NCBI RefSeq assembly: GCF_001690595.1
Contig: NZ_LZHH01000040.1
Location: forward strand, 1-55,010
DNA length: 55,010 nucleotides
Source of the DNA: Gilliamella sp. Choc5-1
GTDB lineage: Bacteria; Pseudomonadota; Gammaproteobacteria; Enterobacterales; Orbaceae
Reading direction: 5' to 3'
Shown here: positions 19,108 to 26,811 of the stretch, piece by piece
Layout: every line of letters begins with the position of its first letter
Numbering within the stretch: position 1 is the first letter of the stretch
The notes under the pieces: generated by a model
The model's input: only the letters and a program-made list of their open reading frames with translations
The model's database searches: none
What the model was told of the DNA's origin: nothing
Program-made: the position numbers and the translations under genes

Positions 19108-20246
19108 TATTTTGCTCCTTGAATAATATTTTTGATTTTGTTGTAAATAATATCGAGTTGGGCTGATGTTACACTACGCACATCGGCATCAACTTTACCT
19201 TCATTGGCTTTATATTCTCTGAAATACACTGCAATTTCGCCTTTTTTCATCAGGTCAACTATCTCAATTGCAGATTTACCTATTACACTTGCATCAAACG
19301 TTATTTCTGCACGCGCAATATCACGTCCTGCACCATCCCAAACGACTCTGGCAGATACTCCATCAAGTGTATTTAGGCTTTCAATAAATGGTGTCATTTT
19401 AGTCACCATTTGCTGTCCTGTTTCAGTCTTTTTATCAGTAATATAAAGTTCAATAGCTTTTGTTAATCCTAAAATACCTTCTTTTCCTACTTTCATTGGT
19501 CGGCCAATACCTTGTGATTGTAGTTTTAACCATTCCACCGCCTGATGACGACCAATAACCAAACCACTAGTTGGCCCTTCAATTGCTTTAGCACCACTAT
19601 AAACGACCAAATCTGCGCCTTGCTGATAATAAGTTTGTAAATCTTCTTCCGCCGCTGCATCAACAATCAATGAGATATTATGTTTTTTTGCAATTGCTAC
19701 AGTTTGTGCAACCGACAACATGCTTTTTTGGACACAATGATGTGACTTAATATATAAAATTGCGACAGTATCTGGATTAATTAGTGATTCAATATGTTCA
19801 GGCTTACACTCGTTGGCATAACCAGCTTCAACAATAACCCCACCACCTAAAGAAACCATTGTGCCAATTGGTGCACCAAAATTAACATTATGACCTTTAG
19901 GAACAATGATTTCACGGGGGACATATTTGTCAGATGAATGCAAATTAAATAATAAATCGCGATCATCTTTGATAATTAATCCAGCAACAGCTTGGGCAAT
20001 ACCAGCAGAAGCACATGATACTACCACCGCATTTTCAACATTAAGCAATTTAGCAATATATTGACCGGTTTTATCAACCAAATCTTTAATTTCGAAATAT
20101 TCATTTAGCCCATGAGATACAGTATCGACCACTTCAGGCCTTGGCGTTGAAACACCTAAAATTGTCATTCGTCCTGATGCATTAATTACCTTTTTTAGGT
20201 TATATTTACTGTAAACATCTTTTTCAGTTTGAGATTCTGAGCTCAT
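19107..20246 (-). CDS. DgaE-family PLP-dependent ammonia-lyase
   Basis: The 379-aa product has a fold-type I PLP enzyme pattern of the SelA/DgaE family. Lys220 in YSGAKAIEGPTSG should form the internal aldimine. Asp196 in IVDAAAEED should contact the pyridine nitrogen, and a GRMT substrate loop lies near residue 25. Salmonella DgaE eliminates ammonia from D-glucosaminate-6-phosphate to give KDGP, and the adjacent aldolase supports the same chemistry here. The gene overlaps the amidohydrolase by 23 bp and the aldolase by one base. The exact amino sugar acid is unknown. Confidence 0.85.
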   Translation of the reverse strand: MSSESQTEKDVYSKYNLKKVINASGRMTILGVSTPRPEVVDTVSHGLNEYFEIKDLVDKTGQYIAKLLNVENAVVVSCASAGIAQAVAGLIIKDDRDLLFNLHSSDKYVPREIIVPKGHNVNFGAPIGTMVSLGGGVIVEAGYANECKPEHIESLINPDTVAILYIKSHHCVQKSMLSVAQTVAIAKKHNISLIVDAAAEEDLQTYYQQGADLVVYSGAKAIEGPTSGLVIGRHQAVEWLKLQSQGIGRPMKVGKEGILGLTKAIELYITDKKTETGQQMVTKMTPFIESLNTLDGVSARVVWDGAGRDIARAEITFDASVIGKSAIEIVDLMKKGEIAVYFREYKANEGKVDADVRSVTSAQLDIIYNKIKNIIQGAK

Positions 20247-21378
20247 TTTTACTACCTTCTTCTGTTATTTCAATTCGTATCAAATGGTTTTTCTCATCAG
20301 CAACAATAGAGGCTAGAGGAACAAATTGCTCATCACTTTGTCTAACTTCACCTTCTGAATCTAATAATGAAACTGTTTGCTGTCTAATATCAAAAATAGT
20401 CAAATCTGCATCATAACCAACCGATAAAACACCTTTATTTTTAAGCTGCAAAACTTGTGCCACATTTTTCGTCACACTATCAATGATTCTTTTTCGACTA
20501 TAACCAAGACAGATAAACTTTGTCATCACATTAGCCAAGCTAAAAACTGGTCCCTGTAAACGATTTTTAGAATAAATATCAGAGCTAATAGTATTAGGAT
20601 AAATATCTAAGCATTTAGCACGTTCTGCTACTGAAAAACTAAAACTTTCACCACCATGACCGACATCCAATATCACACCACGTTCAATTGCTCGTTTAAT
20701 TGAACCACGCAGTTTATTTTGTTTATCAAAGATTTGATTTGGTTTACCATTAAAACAATGTGTAATAATGTCACCTTTTGTTAACAAATCAGCAATTTCA
20801 TCAAGTTCTGGAGGATTATTACCAACATGGATCATTAAAGGTAAACCACTTTTTTTTTGCATTTCTTTAGCTTTAACTAAGGGGAAAATGCCATTTTTAC
20901 CTACTACACTACGGCTCATTCGCACTTTGATCCCAATAATAAAATCGGGATACTTAGCTAATGCCTCATCAAATAAGGGCACATCAATATCTTGTATATC
21001 GGCGAGTTCACTTTGCCTTAATAACCCAATTTTAGAAATATTTAAAAAAGAGTAAACATGTGTACTTGCTTGCTGAGCTAATTGATAAAACTCATCTGCA
21101 TCGACAGCTCCAATGCTACCAGCATCAACAACAGCGGTGACACCAGCTTTAACGCCTATCAAATCAGGATCATCATGATAAATAGGTGAACGAGCAAAAC
21201 AATGGGTGTGTGAATCAATCCATCCAGCACTGACATAGTGCTTATTTTGTAGATCTAAGACACGCTCAGATTGGTCTATAATAGAACTAGCAATCGCAAC
21301 GATCTTTCCATGATGAATAGCAATATCTGTTACTGATTCATCAATTTGTTTGGCATTTTTTATAATTAAATCATACAT
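20224..21378 (-). CDS. Amidohydrolase/deacetylase family metallohydrolase
   Basis: A 384-aa amidohydrolase-superfamily protein with all metal ligands visible: His57 and His59 (DSHTHC), bridging Lys151 (GIKVRM), His184 (MIHVGN), His207 (ITHCFNG) and Asp267 (SSDIYS). This is a binuclear site like that of dihydroorotases and D-aminoacylases. In this operon type it probably removes an N-acyl or carbamoyl group from an aminosugar acid before the DgaE-like lyase; that is inference. It overlaps the lyase gene and is separated from the upstream membrane protein by a 58-bp gap with a stable stem-loop. Confidence 0.88.
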   Translation of the reverse strand: MYDLIIKNAKQIDESVTDIAIHHGKIVAIASSIIDQSERVLDLQNKHYVSAGWIDSHTHCFARSPIYHDDPDLIGVKAGVTAVVDAGSIGAVDADEFYQLAQQASTHVYSFLNISKIGLLRQSELADIQDIDVPLFDEALAKYPDFIIGIKVRMSRSVVGKNGIFPLVKAKEMQKKSGLPLMIHVGNNPPELDEIADLLTKGDIITHCFNGKPNQIFDKQNKLRGSIKRAIERGVILDVGHGGESFSFSVAERAKCLDIYPNTISSDIYSKNRLQGPVFSLANVMTKFICLGYSRKRIIDSVTKNVAQVLQLKNKGVLSVGYDADLTIFDIRQQTVSLLDSEGEVRQSDEQFVPLASIVADEKNHLIRIEITEEGSKNELRISN

Positions 21379-21391
21379 ATTCTATTCCGAA

Positions 21392-21426
21392 TCCCCTCTT
21401 TGCAATTTAATAAATTACAGAGGGGA
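21392..21426 (-). promoter_or_regulatory. Intercistronic stem-loop between transporter and enzyme genes
   Basis: A perfect 8-bp GC-rich inverted repeat, TCCCCTCT (21392-21399) and AGAGGGGA (21419-21426), encloses a second 5-bp AATTT/AAATT stem. It lies between the DUF4310-like stop and the amidohydrolase start, and no U-tract follows. In such an AT-rich region this is conspicuous. It looks more like an mRNA processing or stabilising element than a terminator. Confidence 0.55.
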
Positions 21427-21436
21427 ATAACTAATA

Positions 21437-22090
21437 TTATAAAATTGGGAATATACCACCAAAAATCATAGCACCTAAAATAGCTCCACCTGTGATTGGT
21501 TTTTTCCATACATAAAAAAGTAGCGCCCCCAACAATGAACCGGTACCAATAGGAATTGAAGCAACCATCGCAGATAAAATAATCATAGGACCAAGAAATC
21601 GTCCTGATGCATTACCTGCCCCCATCATGACATCAGCACCAAAAGTTGAACCACCACTACTATTGACGGTGAATTTACGGATAAGAATAATAATTAAGCC
21701 TATAAGCGCACCTAATATCAATCCGGTTGCTAACGCTACAAAAAAATTTTCAACAGGTAAAGTATAGCCGCCAGCTAGCAGTAACGCAGGTACACCAAGC
21801 CCAATACCTGTTTGCAATGCACCTCCGATATCTAAAATGCCGACCAATGAACCTTCAATAACACGAGCAAATAAAAAACTAGCACCAAAAGCCGCGACAG
21901 CGCCATAATCGCCAGTGGTCATTCCGGATTTAAGCATAGCAACAAATGCAATTTCATTAAATGCACCAATACCGTACACATAGAATGTATGCGTTCCAGC
22001 AAAAATACCGGCAGATAATAGCCCACAAATGATAGGGAAAGACCAATCGGCATACCAAAAACTTTTATTGATCATTGTTTGTGTATTCAT
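21437..22090 (-). CDS. DUF4310-like membrane protein, putative transporter subunit
   Basis: A 217-aa, glycine- and alanine-rich protein with about six membrane helices and the loops FNEIAFVAMLKSG, LDIGGALQTGIGLGVP and FGADVMMGAGNASGRFLGP. I recognise it as the DUF4310 type, which always seems to occur beside DUF4311- and DUF4312-type genes in this operon. Its function is not established; location and neighbours suggest a permease half. It follows the other membrane protein after 14 bp. It resembles no characterised PTS EIIC that I can name, though the pairing with a second membrane protein recalls EIIC/EIID. Confidence 0.8.
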   Translation of the reverse strand: MNTQTMINKSFWYADWSFPIICGLLSAGIFAGTHTFYVYGIGAFNEIAFVAMLKSGMTTGDYGAVAAFGASFLFARVIEGSLVGILDIGGALQTGIGLGVPALLLAGGYTLPVENFFVALATGLILGALIGLIIILIRKFTVNSSGGSTFGADVMMGAGNASGRFLGPMIILSAMVASIPIGTGSLLGALLFYVWKKPITGGAILGAMIFGGIFPIL

Positions 22091-22104
22091 AATGTGTCCC
22101 TATA

Positions 22105-22857
22105 TTATTTAAACCAATAAGATAAACCATCTCTAAACGAGTTAATCATCTTCAAATCAAAACCACGGAAATATCCACTCATAACAAATAAAATAATGAC
22201 AGCAACTAACATGATTTTCATCACACGGTTCCAGCCACTATCATCTACACCTTTGCCAATCAATATACCTAACACCAACCCAGGTACTGCATTGCCCATA
22301 ATTAACTGTGCAAGTCCACCAAATAACGTTCCCCAAAATCCACTACGACGCCCAGCATCCAGTGCTGCTAACCAGAAAATAACGGGCATAACAGTTGCAA
22401 CTAACAAGTTAGCGGCAGGAACAAGAACCTTCGTTGCAGTAATTTTTAGCGAATCAGGAATAACTGAGGTGGTTGTATTTAAAAATAACACCACAATCAT
22501 CCCAATAAATGTACAAGCAAAAGCCATTTTTTTAGGATCATGTAAGGTTTCTGCAAGATTACGATTTTTTATCATCAATAAAGCTCCACCCCAGTTAGGG
22601 ATGATGCGATGATCAACGTCTTGAGTAAAAGAACCAGCTGCAACCGATGAAGCCCATGCATTAAAAAAGAACCCTAAACCAAATGAAAAATGCGCTGCAG
22701 GATCACCTTCACAAGAATTAAGTTCACCTAATGTCCGAAACGCTCCCATCCCTTGATAAGTTGGTGCATGAAACATTCGAGCAGCTCCCGCACCGACCCC
22801 AAAACCACAAAGTCCGCCGATAATAATAGACTTGAATGCAATAATTAAAATTTCCAT
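22105..22857 (-). CDS. DUF4311-like membrane protein, putative transporter subunit
   Basis: A 250-aa membrane protein with about six or seven helices. A glycine-rich N-terminal helix (GGLCGFGVGAGAARMFHAPT) is followed by a polar loop with GELNSCEGDPAAHFSFGLGFFFNAWAS. Further conserved-looking polar stretches are DVDHRIIPNWGGAL and GLAQLIMGNAVPGLVLGILIGKGVDDSGW. I recognise it as DUF4311-type. Charged and polar residues inside hydrophobic segments suggest a substrate path, but the mechanism is unknown. The gene lies 20 bp after the DUF4312-like gene and 14 bp before the DUF4310-like gene. Confidence 0.8.
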   Translation of the reverse strand: MEILIIAFKSIIIGGLCGFGVGAGAARMFHAPTYQGMGAFRTLGELNSCEGDPAAHFSFGLGFFFNAWASSVAAGSFTQDVDHRIIPNWGGALLMIKNRNLAETLHDPKKMAFACTFIGMIVVLFLNTTTSVIPDSLKITATKVLVPAANLLVATVMPVIFWLAALDAGRRSGFWGTLFGGLAQLIMGNAVPGLVLGILIGKGVDDSGWNRVMKIMLVAVIILFVMSGYFRGFDLKMINSFRDGLSYWFK

Positions 22858-22877
22858 AACTTCCCTTTTACGTTATG

Positions 22878-23174
22878 TTATTTTGAAGTAAATTTAATAT
22901 CATTTAAATCAATAAAAATTACGTTAACAGATACATCAAGCGTGATTTCATAAAATGTCTTTTTCCTTGGCAAAAAGATAAACAAAAAACGTTCTGTTGT
23001 TATCTTTTCTATTGCTGATACAACTTGAATATCAATTGGTTCTATTCGCAACATAATATTATTAATGTTTTTGAGTACTTCTTTCTGAACCTGACTTAAA
23101 GCTATAGCAAAAGCTCGCTGCTTAGAATCACCATGACCTTTTACTCTAACAAGTATCTGTTCTGCTTTTTTCAT
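22878..23174 (-). CDS. DUF4312-like small soluble protein
   Basis: A 98-aa protein without membrane segments, beginning MKKAEQILVRVKGHGDSKQRAF. It alternates charged helices and a beta-rich C-terminus (FYEITLDVSVNVIFIDLND). I recognise it as DUF4312-type, of unknown function. By position it is a cytoplasmic partner of the two membrane proteins. His14 in VKGHGDSKQRA is the only histidine I see and would be the residue to test if the protein were phosphorylated; that is speculation. Confidence 0.75.
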   Translation of the reverse strand: MKKAEQILVRVKGHGDSKQRAFAIALSQVQKEVLKNINNIMLRIEPIDIQVVSAIEKITTERFLFIFLPRKKTFYEITLDVSVNVIFIDLNDIKFTSK

Positions 23175-23187
23175 TCTTATTTACCGT

Positions 23188-23556
23188 TTATGAACGTGGA
23201 TATTTTTTAAGAAATGCTTTTGCTACACGTTGTCCTAATTCTTCCGTGTCCATAAAACCAAAACCAAGAACTTTACAGCCGTCATTGATAGCTGTTTCAC
23301 CTTCTTCAATTGATCGCATACCATGGCGTTGTGAATAGCCATATTTATTTTGTGCAGTAATAGCCCCAGCTCCGCCACTACCACAAAATGAAAGGCCCAA
23401 ATCGGCATTTTCTTTATCCATTACATCACCTAATTTCATATCTGCAGCCATACCTGGAATGACAATTGCACGACAACCTTCTACTGAATTAATTCCCTCC
23501 GCAATTTTTTGCCCTTTTCCCATTCTATCGCCGATAACAATGACTATTTCTGTCAT
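23188..23556 (-). CDS. Glycine-rich SFCGS-family protein, putative soluble transporter component
   Basis: A 122-aa soluble protein. It opens with a Rossmann-like strand-loop (IVIVIGDRMGKGQKIAEGI) and has a central glycine-rich motif SFCGSGGAGAI (residues 56-66, Cys58), which names the family. Its size, alpha/beta pattern and glycine-rich loop are similar to YhfU-like (DUF2620) proteins of the E. coli yhf operon and loosely to PTS EIIB domains. Whether Cys58 carries phosphate is unknown. It lies 46 bp after the PRD gene and 13 bp before the DUF4312-like gene. Confidence 0.78.
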   Translation of the reverse strand: MTEIVIVIGDRMGKGQKIAEGINSVEGCRAIVIPGMAADMKLGDVMDKENADLGLSFCGSGGAGAITAQNKYGYSQRHGMRSIEEGETAINDGCKVLGFGFMDTEELGQRVAKAFLKKYPRS

Positions 23557-23602
23557 AATATTTCTCCTATTAATTATTGTTTTTTACTTGTCTAGTAATC
23601 TT

Positions 23603-23932
23603 TTAATTTGCTTTAGCAACTTCATAATGAACTGCCAATAAATATGCTTCTTCCATTGGTAAACTATTAAATAAGCTTACTGTTTTCCGTGCTAGATCTA
23701 AGGACTCTTCTGACAGCTCCTCAAATAAAGTTGGATCAACTTCTGGTAATTTTTCTAAGGTTTTAGCACGTGTTACCATCGCTTTTACATGTGATAGTAA
23801 CATTGCTTTTTGCATATCATTTTGGGTAATTTGGTGCTGAACTAACCAACCATTAATAATGTCAATGGTTTGTTCGGTAACACGTTCAGGATCAAGGCTA
23901 TCTTCGATCATACAAAATTGTATTTGGGTCAT
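23603..23932 (-). CDS. Stand-alone PRD (PTS regulation domain) protein
   Basis: A 109-aa single PRD without any DNA- or RNA-binding domain. The two histidines expected for PTS phosphorylation are present: His48 in LLSHVKAMVTRA and His102 in LLAVHYEVAKAN. It is the first gene of the accessory operon. A free PRD may modulate the multidomain activator at the other end of the operon or act as a phosphate-sensing partner; E. coli YhfY is a comparable lone PRD in another uncharacterised operon. The role is inferred. Confidence 0.82.
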   Translation of the reverse strand: MTQIQFCMIEDSLDPERVTEQTIDIINGWLVQHQITQNDMQKAMLLSHVKAMVTRAKTLEKLPEVDPTLFEELSEESLDLARKTVSLFNSLPMEEAYLLAVHYEVAKAN

Positions 23933-24318
23933 AACTAATACAGATCTCTTATTTTGCTAAGGGGGATTAGATGATTTAAGCCTAATGCAAATAAAACTTA
24001 ATGTGGATAGAGACTTTTTCCTGCAGTAACAGGAAATTTGTTATAAGATGAGCTAAATACAGTAATAGTCAGATGTTATTATTCTTAAATTGATAATTTA
24101 CAAATTGAATTTATGTTCAATTTTGTGAGTTAGATCATAAAATAAGTTAAATTTATTTTTCCATTAAAAACGCTCAATCTAAGATAGACAAGAAAAATCC
24201 ATTTACACTTCTATCAAAACGCCTAAAAATCAATCAAAAAAAAATCCAATAAAACCAATGCTCTTTCTGACTGATTTTTAACCATTGATATTTAATGTTT
24301 TTGGTGGGATTAATTATA
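23933..24318. promoter_or_regulatory. Upstream region of the accessory operon with a dyad (24017-24036)
   Basis: 386 bp without a gene. A perfect 7-bp inverted repeat, TTTCCTG (24017-24023) and CAGGAAA (24030-24036) with a 6-bp centre, lies 85-104 bp upstream of the PRD gene start. It is a reasonable operator candidate for the PRD-type activator. I could not identify a convincing sigma-70 or sigma-54 promoter, nor a clear terminator for the TPM genes that end at 24319. Confidence 0.4.
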
Positions 24319-25230
24319 TTACCAGCTACCTGAGGCACCACCGCCACCACTGCGGCCTCCACCGCCGCCGCTAAAGCCGCCGCCACTACTAGAACCACCA
24401 AAACCGCCACTTCCTCCGCGATTATTTCCTCCTCTTCCGCCAGCTCCGGGAGTTAAAAAGCCGCTAACCATGGTACTCAAAGTAAATACGACAAACATTA
24501 TAACATACATCAAAAATGCTATCTCAAATATATATTGCACATGCCAAAGGGTGAATCCAGTAACAGATAATGCGTTAAATAAACCTGTACGTAAACATTG
24601 TTTGCTTTTATCTTTACGATACAATAATTTGGCAAGTATAAAACAAATAAGAAATGACACCAGCGCATACTTACTCAACATAGAAGTAAAATCTTCTGAA
24701 AATAACAGGTTAAGGTTAAGGCCTTGTTCATTATCTTCACATTTCAGGGCAGGATTATCAATTTTTTGTTTCAGCACAGATAAGGCATTATCAATACCCT
24801 GATAATAGTTATTTTGTCGAAATTGTGGGGCTAATTGTTCACGAATAATTTTACTGGCAACTAGGTCGGTAATAGTTCCTTCAAGCCCATAACCAACCTC
24901 AATGCGCATGCGTTTATCATCTTTAACAATAAGTAATAAAATACCATTGTCTTGTCCTTTTCGACCGATTTTCCATTGAGTAAAGACTCTATCTGCGTAT
25001 TGCTCTACGGTTTCATTATCGAGTTTAGAGAGCATTAAAACGGCTATTTGTGCTCCATCTGATCTTGGTTTTTCAAAGTCAATTAAGCTTGCTTCTAATG
25101 CGTTTTTTTGTGATTCAGTTAAGGTTTTGGTCGTGTCAATGACTCGATGAGAAAATTGGGGGATGTCAGTCAGCCCATAACTGAACCAACTGAACATTAA
25201 CAATAAGCTAACTAGAAAATATCTTTTCAT
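24319..25230 (-). CDS. TPM-domain membrane protein (YgcG-like), copy 2
   Basis: A 303-aa protein with an N-terminal signal peptide (about 1-19) and a TPM domain (about 22-155, with DNGILLLIVKDDKRMRIEVGYGLEG). Three hydrophobic segments follow between about 185 and 262. The C-terminal tail is almost pure Gly/Ser and ends GGGRSGGGGASGSW, the YgcG-type ending. The TPM domain should face the periplasm. The family is often found with LemA, as here, and its function is uncertain. It is the second of two tandem paralogues that are nearly identical at the N-terminus and diverge after the TPM domain. Confidence 0.85.
   Translation of the reverse strand: MKRYFLVSLLLMFSWFSYGLTDIPQFSHRVIDTTKTLTESQKNALEASLIDFEKPRSDGAQIAVLMLSKLDNETVEQYADRVFTQWKIGRKGQDNGILLLIVKDDKRMRIEVGYGLEGTITDLVASKIIREQLAPQFRQNNYYQGIDNALSVLKQKIDNPALKCEDNEQGLNLNLLFSEDFTSMLSKYALVSFLICFILAKLLYRKDKSKQCLRTGLFNALSVTGFTLWHVQYIFEIAFLMYVIMFVVFTLSTMVSGFLTPGAGGRGGNNRGGSGGFGGSSSGGGFSGGGGGRSGGGGASGSW
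25043..25143 (-). repeat. 101-bp tract identical to 26019-26119
   Basis: This segment of the downstream TPM gene is base-for-base identical to 26019-26119 in the upstream copy, including synonymous positions. Near-identity continues toward the start codons. The rest of the two genes differs clearly. This pattern suggests recent duplication or gene conversion. Confidence 0.9.
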
Positions 25231-25336
25231 TAGATTTCATACCTATGATTAACAATTGTGAATAAAATTTTGCCTTTTCAATTAACAATAAATAACTATT
25301 TATTGTCTATATTGCATTTAATTTTTGTTAATTAAT

Positions 25337-26206
25337 TTACCAACTGCCGGAAGCGCCACCGCCGCCACTGCGGCCCCCCCCACCACCACGAAAACGGTCT
25401 GAATCATTATTGGATGAACGATCTCGGTCATTATAATCATTATTCCATCGGCTAGATTTATTCGTTTCAAAACGTCTATCTTTAGTAAGTAAATAATAAA
25501 TAAGTAAGCTAAAAACACTATTTAACGAATCAGAACCCAAAACCCGTTTAGCAAAACGTTTAGCGGTAAACCATGAAATAGCGATGCTAATAAGCGGTGA
25601 TAGTATGATCAATAGAAAAAAATATGGAAAAAAATCTTGATTAGTTGGTATTTGCCCAAGATCGGCTTGTTGCTTATTATAGATTTGCGTTTGGGATAAC
25701 GATTGCAATGATTCGGTTGTTTGGTGAGATGTCGTCAATGCGACAGCTAAAGCAGCTATTGCGTTACTAATCCCATTGTTAAAGTTTCCTTGCTTAAATT
25801 GTGGGGCTAATTGTTCGCGAATAATACGACTCGCTACTAAATCGGTAACAAGGCCTTCAAGCCCATACCCCACCTCAATACGCATCTGTTTATCGTCTTT
25901 TACAATCAATAATAAGATGCCATTATCCTGCCCTTTTTTTCCAATTCCCCATTGGTTAAACACTCTATTTGCGTAGTGTTCCACTGTTTCGTTGTCAAGT
26001 TTTGCTATCATTAAAACAGCTATTTGTGCTCCATCTGATCTTGGTTTTTCAAAGTCAATTAAGCTTGCTTCTAATGCGTTTTTTTGTGATTCAGTTAAGG
26101 TTTTGGTCGTGTCAATGACACGATGAGAAAATTGGGGGATGTCAGTTAGCCCATAACTGAACCAACTGATCAAGAATAATACACTACATAGAAAATATCT
26201 TTTCAC
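25337..26206 (-). CDS. TPM-domain membrane protein (YgcG-like), copy 1
   Basis: A 289-aa paralogue of the next gene. It has a signal peptide (MKRYFLCSVLFLISWFSYG) and a TPM domain (about 22-155) with the same DNGILLLIVKDD and GYGLEG motifs. A Gln/Ser/Thr-rich linker (about 165-190), one hydrophobic helix (about 195-215), an Arg/Asp/Asn-rich stretch and the same Gly-rich GASGSW end follow. It starts 8 bp after lemA, so lemA and the two TPM genes probably form one operon. The role is likely envelope-related; no enzymatic activity can be claimed from the sequence. Confidence 0.87.
   Translation of the reverse strand: MKRYFLCSVLFLISWFSYGLTDIPQFSHRVIDTTKTLTESQKNALEASLIDFEKPRSDGAQIAVLMIAKLDNETVEHYANRVFNQWGIGKKGQDNGILLLIVKDDKQMRIEVGYGLEGLVTDLVASRIIREQLAPQFKQGNFNNGISNAIAALAVALTTSHQTTESLQSLSQTQIYNKQQADLGQIPTNQDFFPYFFLLIILSPLISIAISWFTAKRFAKRVLGSDSLNSVFSLLIYYLLTKDRRFETNKSSRWNNDYNDRDRSSNNDSDRFRGGGGGRSGGGGASGSW
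26019..26119 (-). repeat. 101-bp tract identical to 25043-25143
   Basis: Partner of the identical tract in the downstream TPM paralogue; it encodes the start of the TPM domain. Confidence 0.9.
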
Positions 26207-26214
26207 GATAATAA

Positions 26215-26811
26215 TTAACCAAAATCTACTGCGGGTGGATTAGACATTTGCTTTTCATCATCAACCGTAAATTGTTGTTTTGGTTGTTTTCCTAAGCTAT
26301 CAGCAACCCATTTAGTCGGTAACTTACGGATATAGATATTAAATGTTTGCACTGCTTCGATATATCGCCCGTGCGCAACAGTGATACGATTTTCAGTACC
26401 TTCAAGCTGACTCATTAAATCTTGATACAGGGTGTTAGCTTTTAGGTCTGGATAGCTTTCACTGACTGCAATTAAGCGACTTAATGCTGAACTCAATTCT
26501 GATTGTGCTTGTTGGAATTTTGAGAATAAAGCTGTGTCGGTTAGCTGATCAGCATTAATCTGAATCGATCCGACTTTTGCTCTAGCTTCAGTTACTTGGG
26601 TTAAAACGTTTTTTTCGTGTATGGCATAACCTTTTACGGTATTAACTAAATTAGGAACTAAATCAGCCCGACGTTTATATTGATTGAGTACTTCAGACCA
26701 CGCTGCAGCCACGTTTTCGTCCTTCGTTTGGATGCCATTATAACTTGTAAAATAGATAAATGCCCCAATAACAACTAACACTACAATGATTAATAACGAT
26801 TTGATTTTCAT
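26215..26811 (-). CDS. lemA: LemA family protein
   Basis: A 198-aa protein with a single N-terminal membrane anchor (about 5-22) and the LemA helical domain: the signature AWSEVLNQYKRRADLVPNLVNTVKGYA, then ESYPDLKAN and LEGTENRITVAHGRYIEAVQTFN. LemA proteins are membrane-anchored and frequently encoded beside TPM-domain proteins, as seen here; their function is not settled. It is the first gene of this three-gene unit. A possible promoter lies within about 60 bp upstream, but I cannot fix it. Confidence 0.92.
   Translation of the reverse strand: MKIKSLLIIVVLVVIGAFIYFTSYNGIQTKDENVAAAWSEVLNQYKRRADLVPNLVNTVKGYAIHEKNVLTQVTEARAKVGSIQINADQLTDTALFSKFQQAQSELSSALSRLIAVSESYPDLKANTLYQDLMSQLEGTENRITVAHGRYIEAVQTFNIYIRKLPTKWVADSLGKQPKQQFTVDDEKQMSNPPAVDFG

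Noticed and set aside
23933-24318. Antiterminator hairpin (RAT) for a BglG-type RNA-binding regulator
   Set aside because: The regulator has DNA-binding HTH domains and no CAT RNA-binding domain, and I saw no terminator overlapping a RAT-like sequence.
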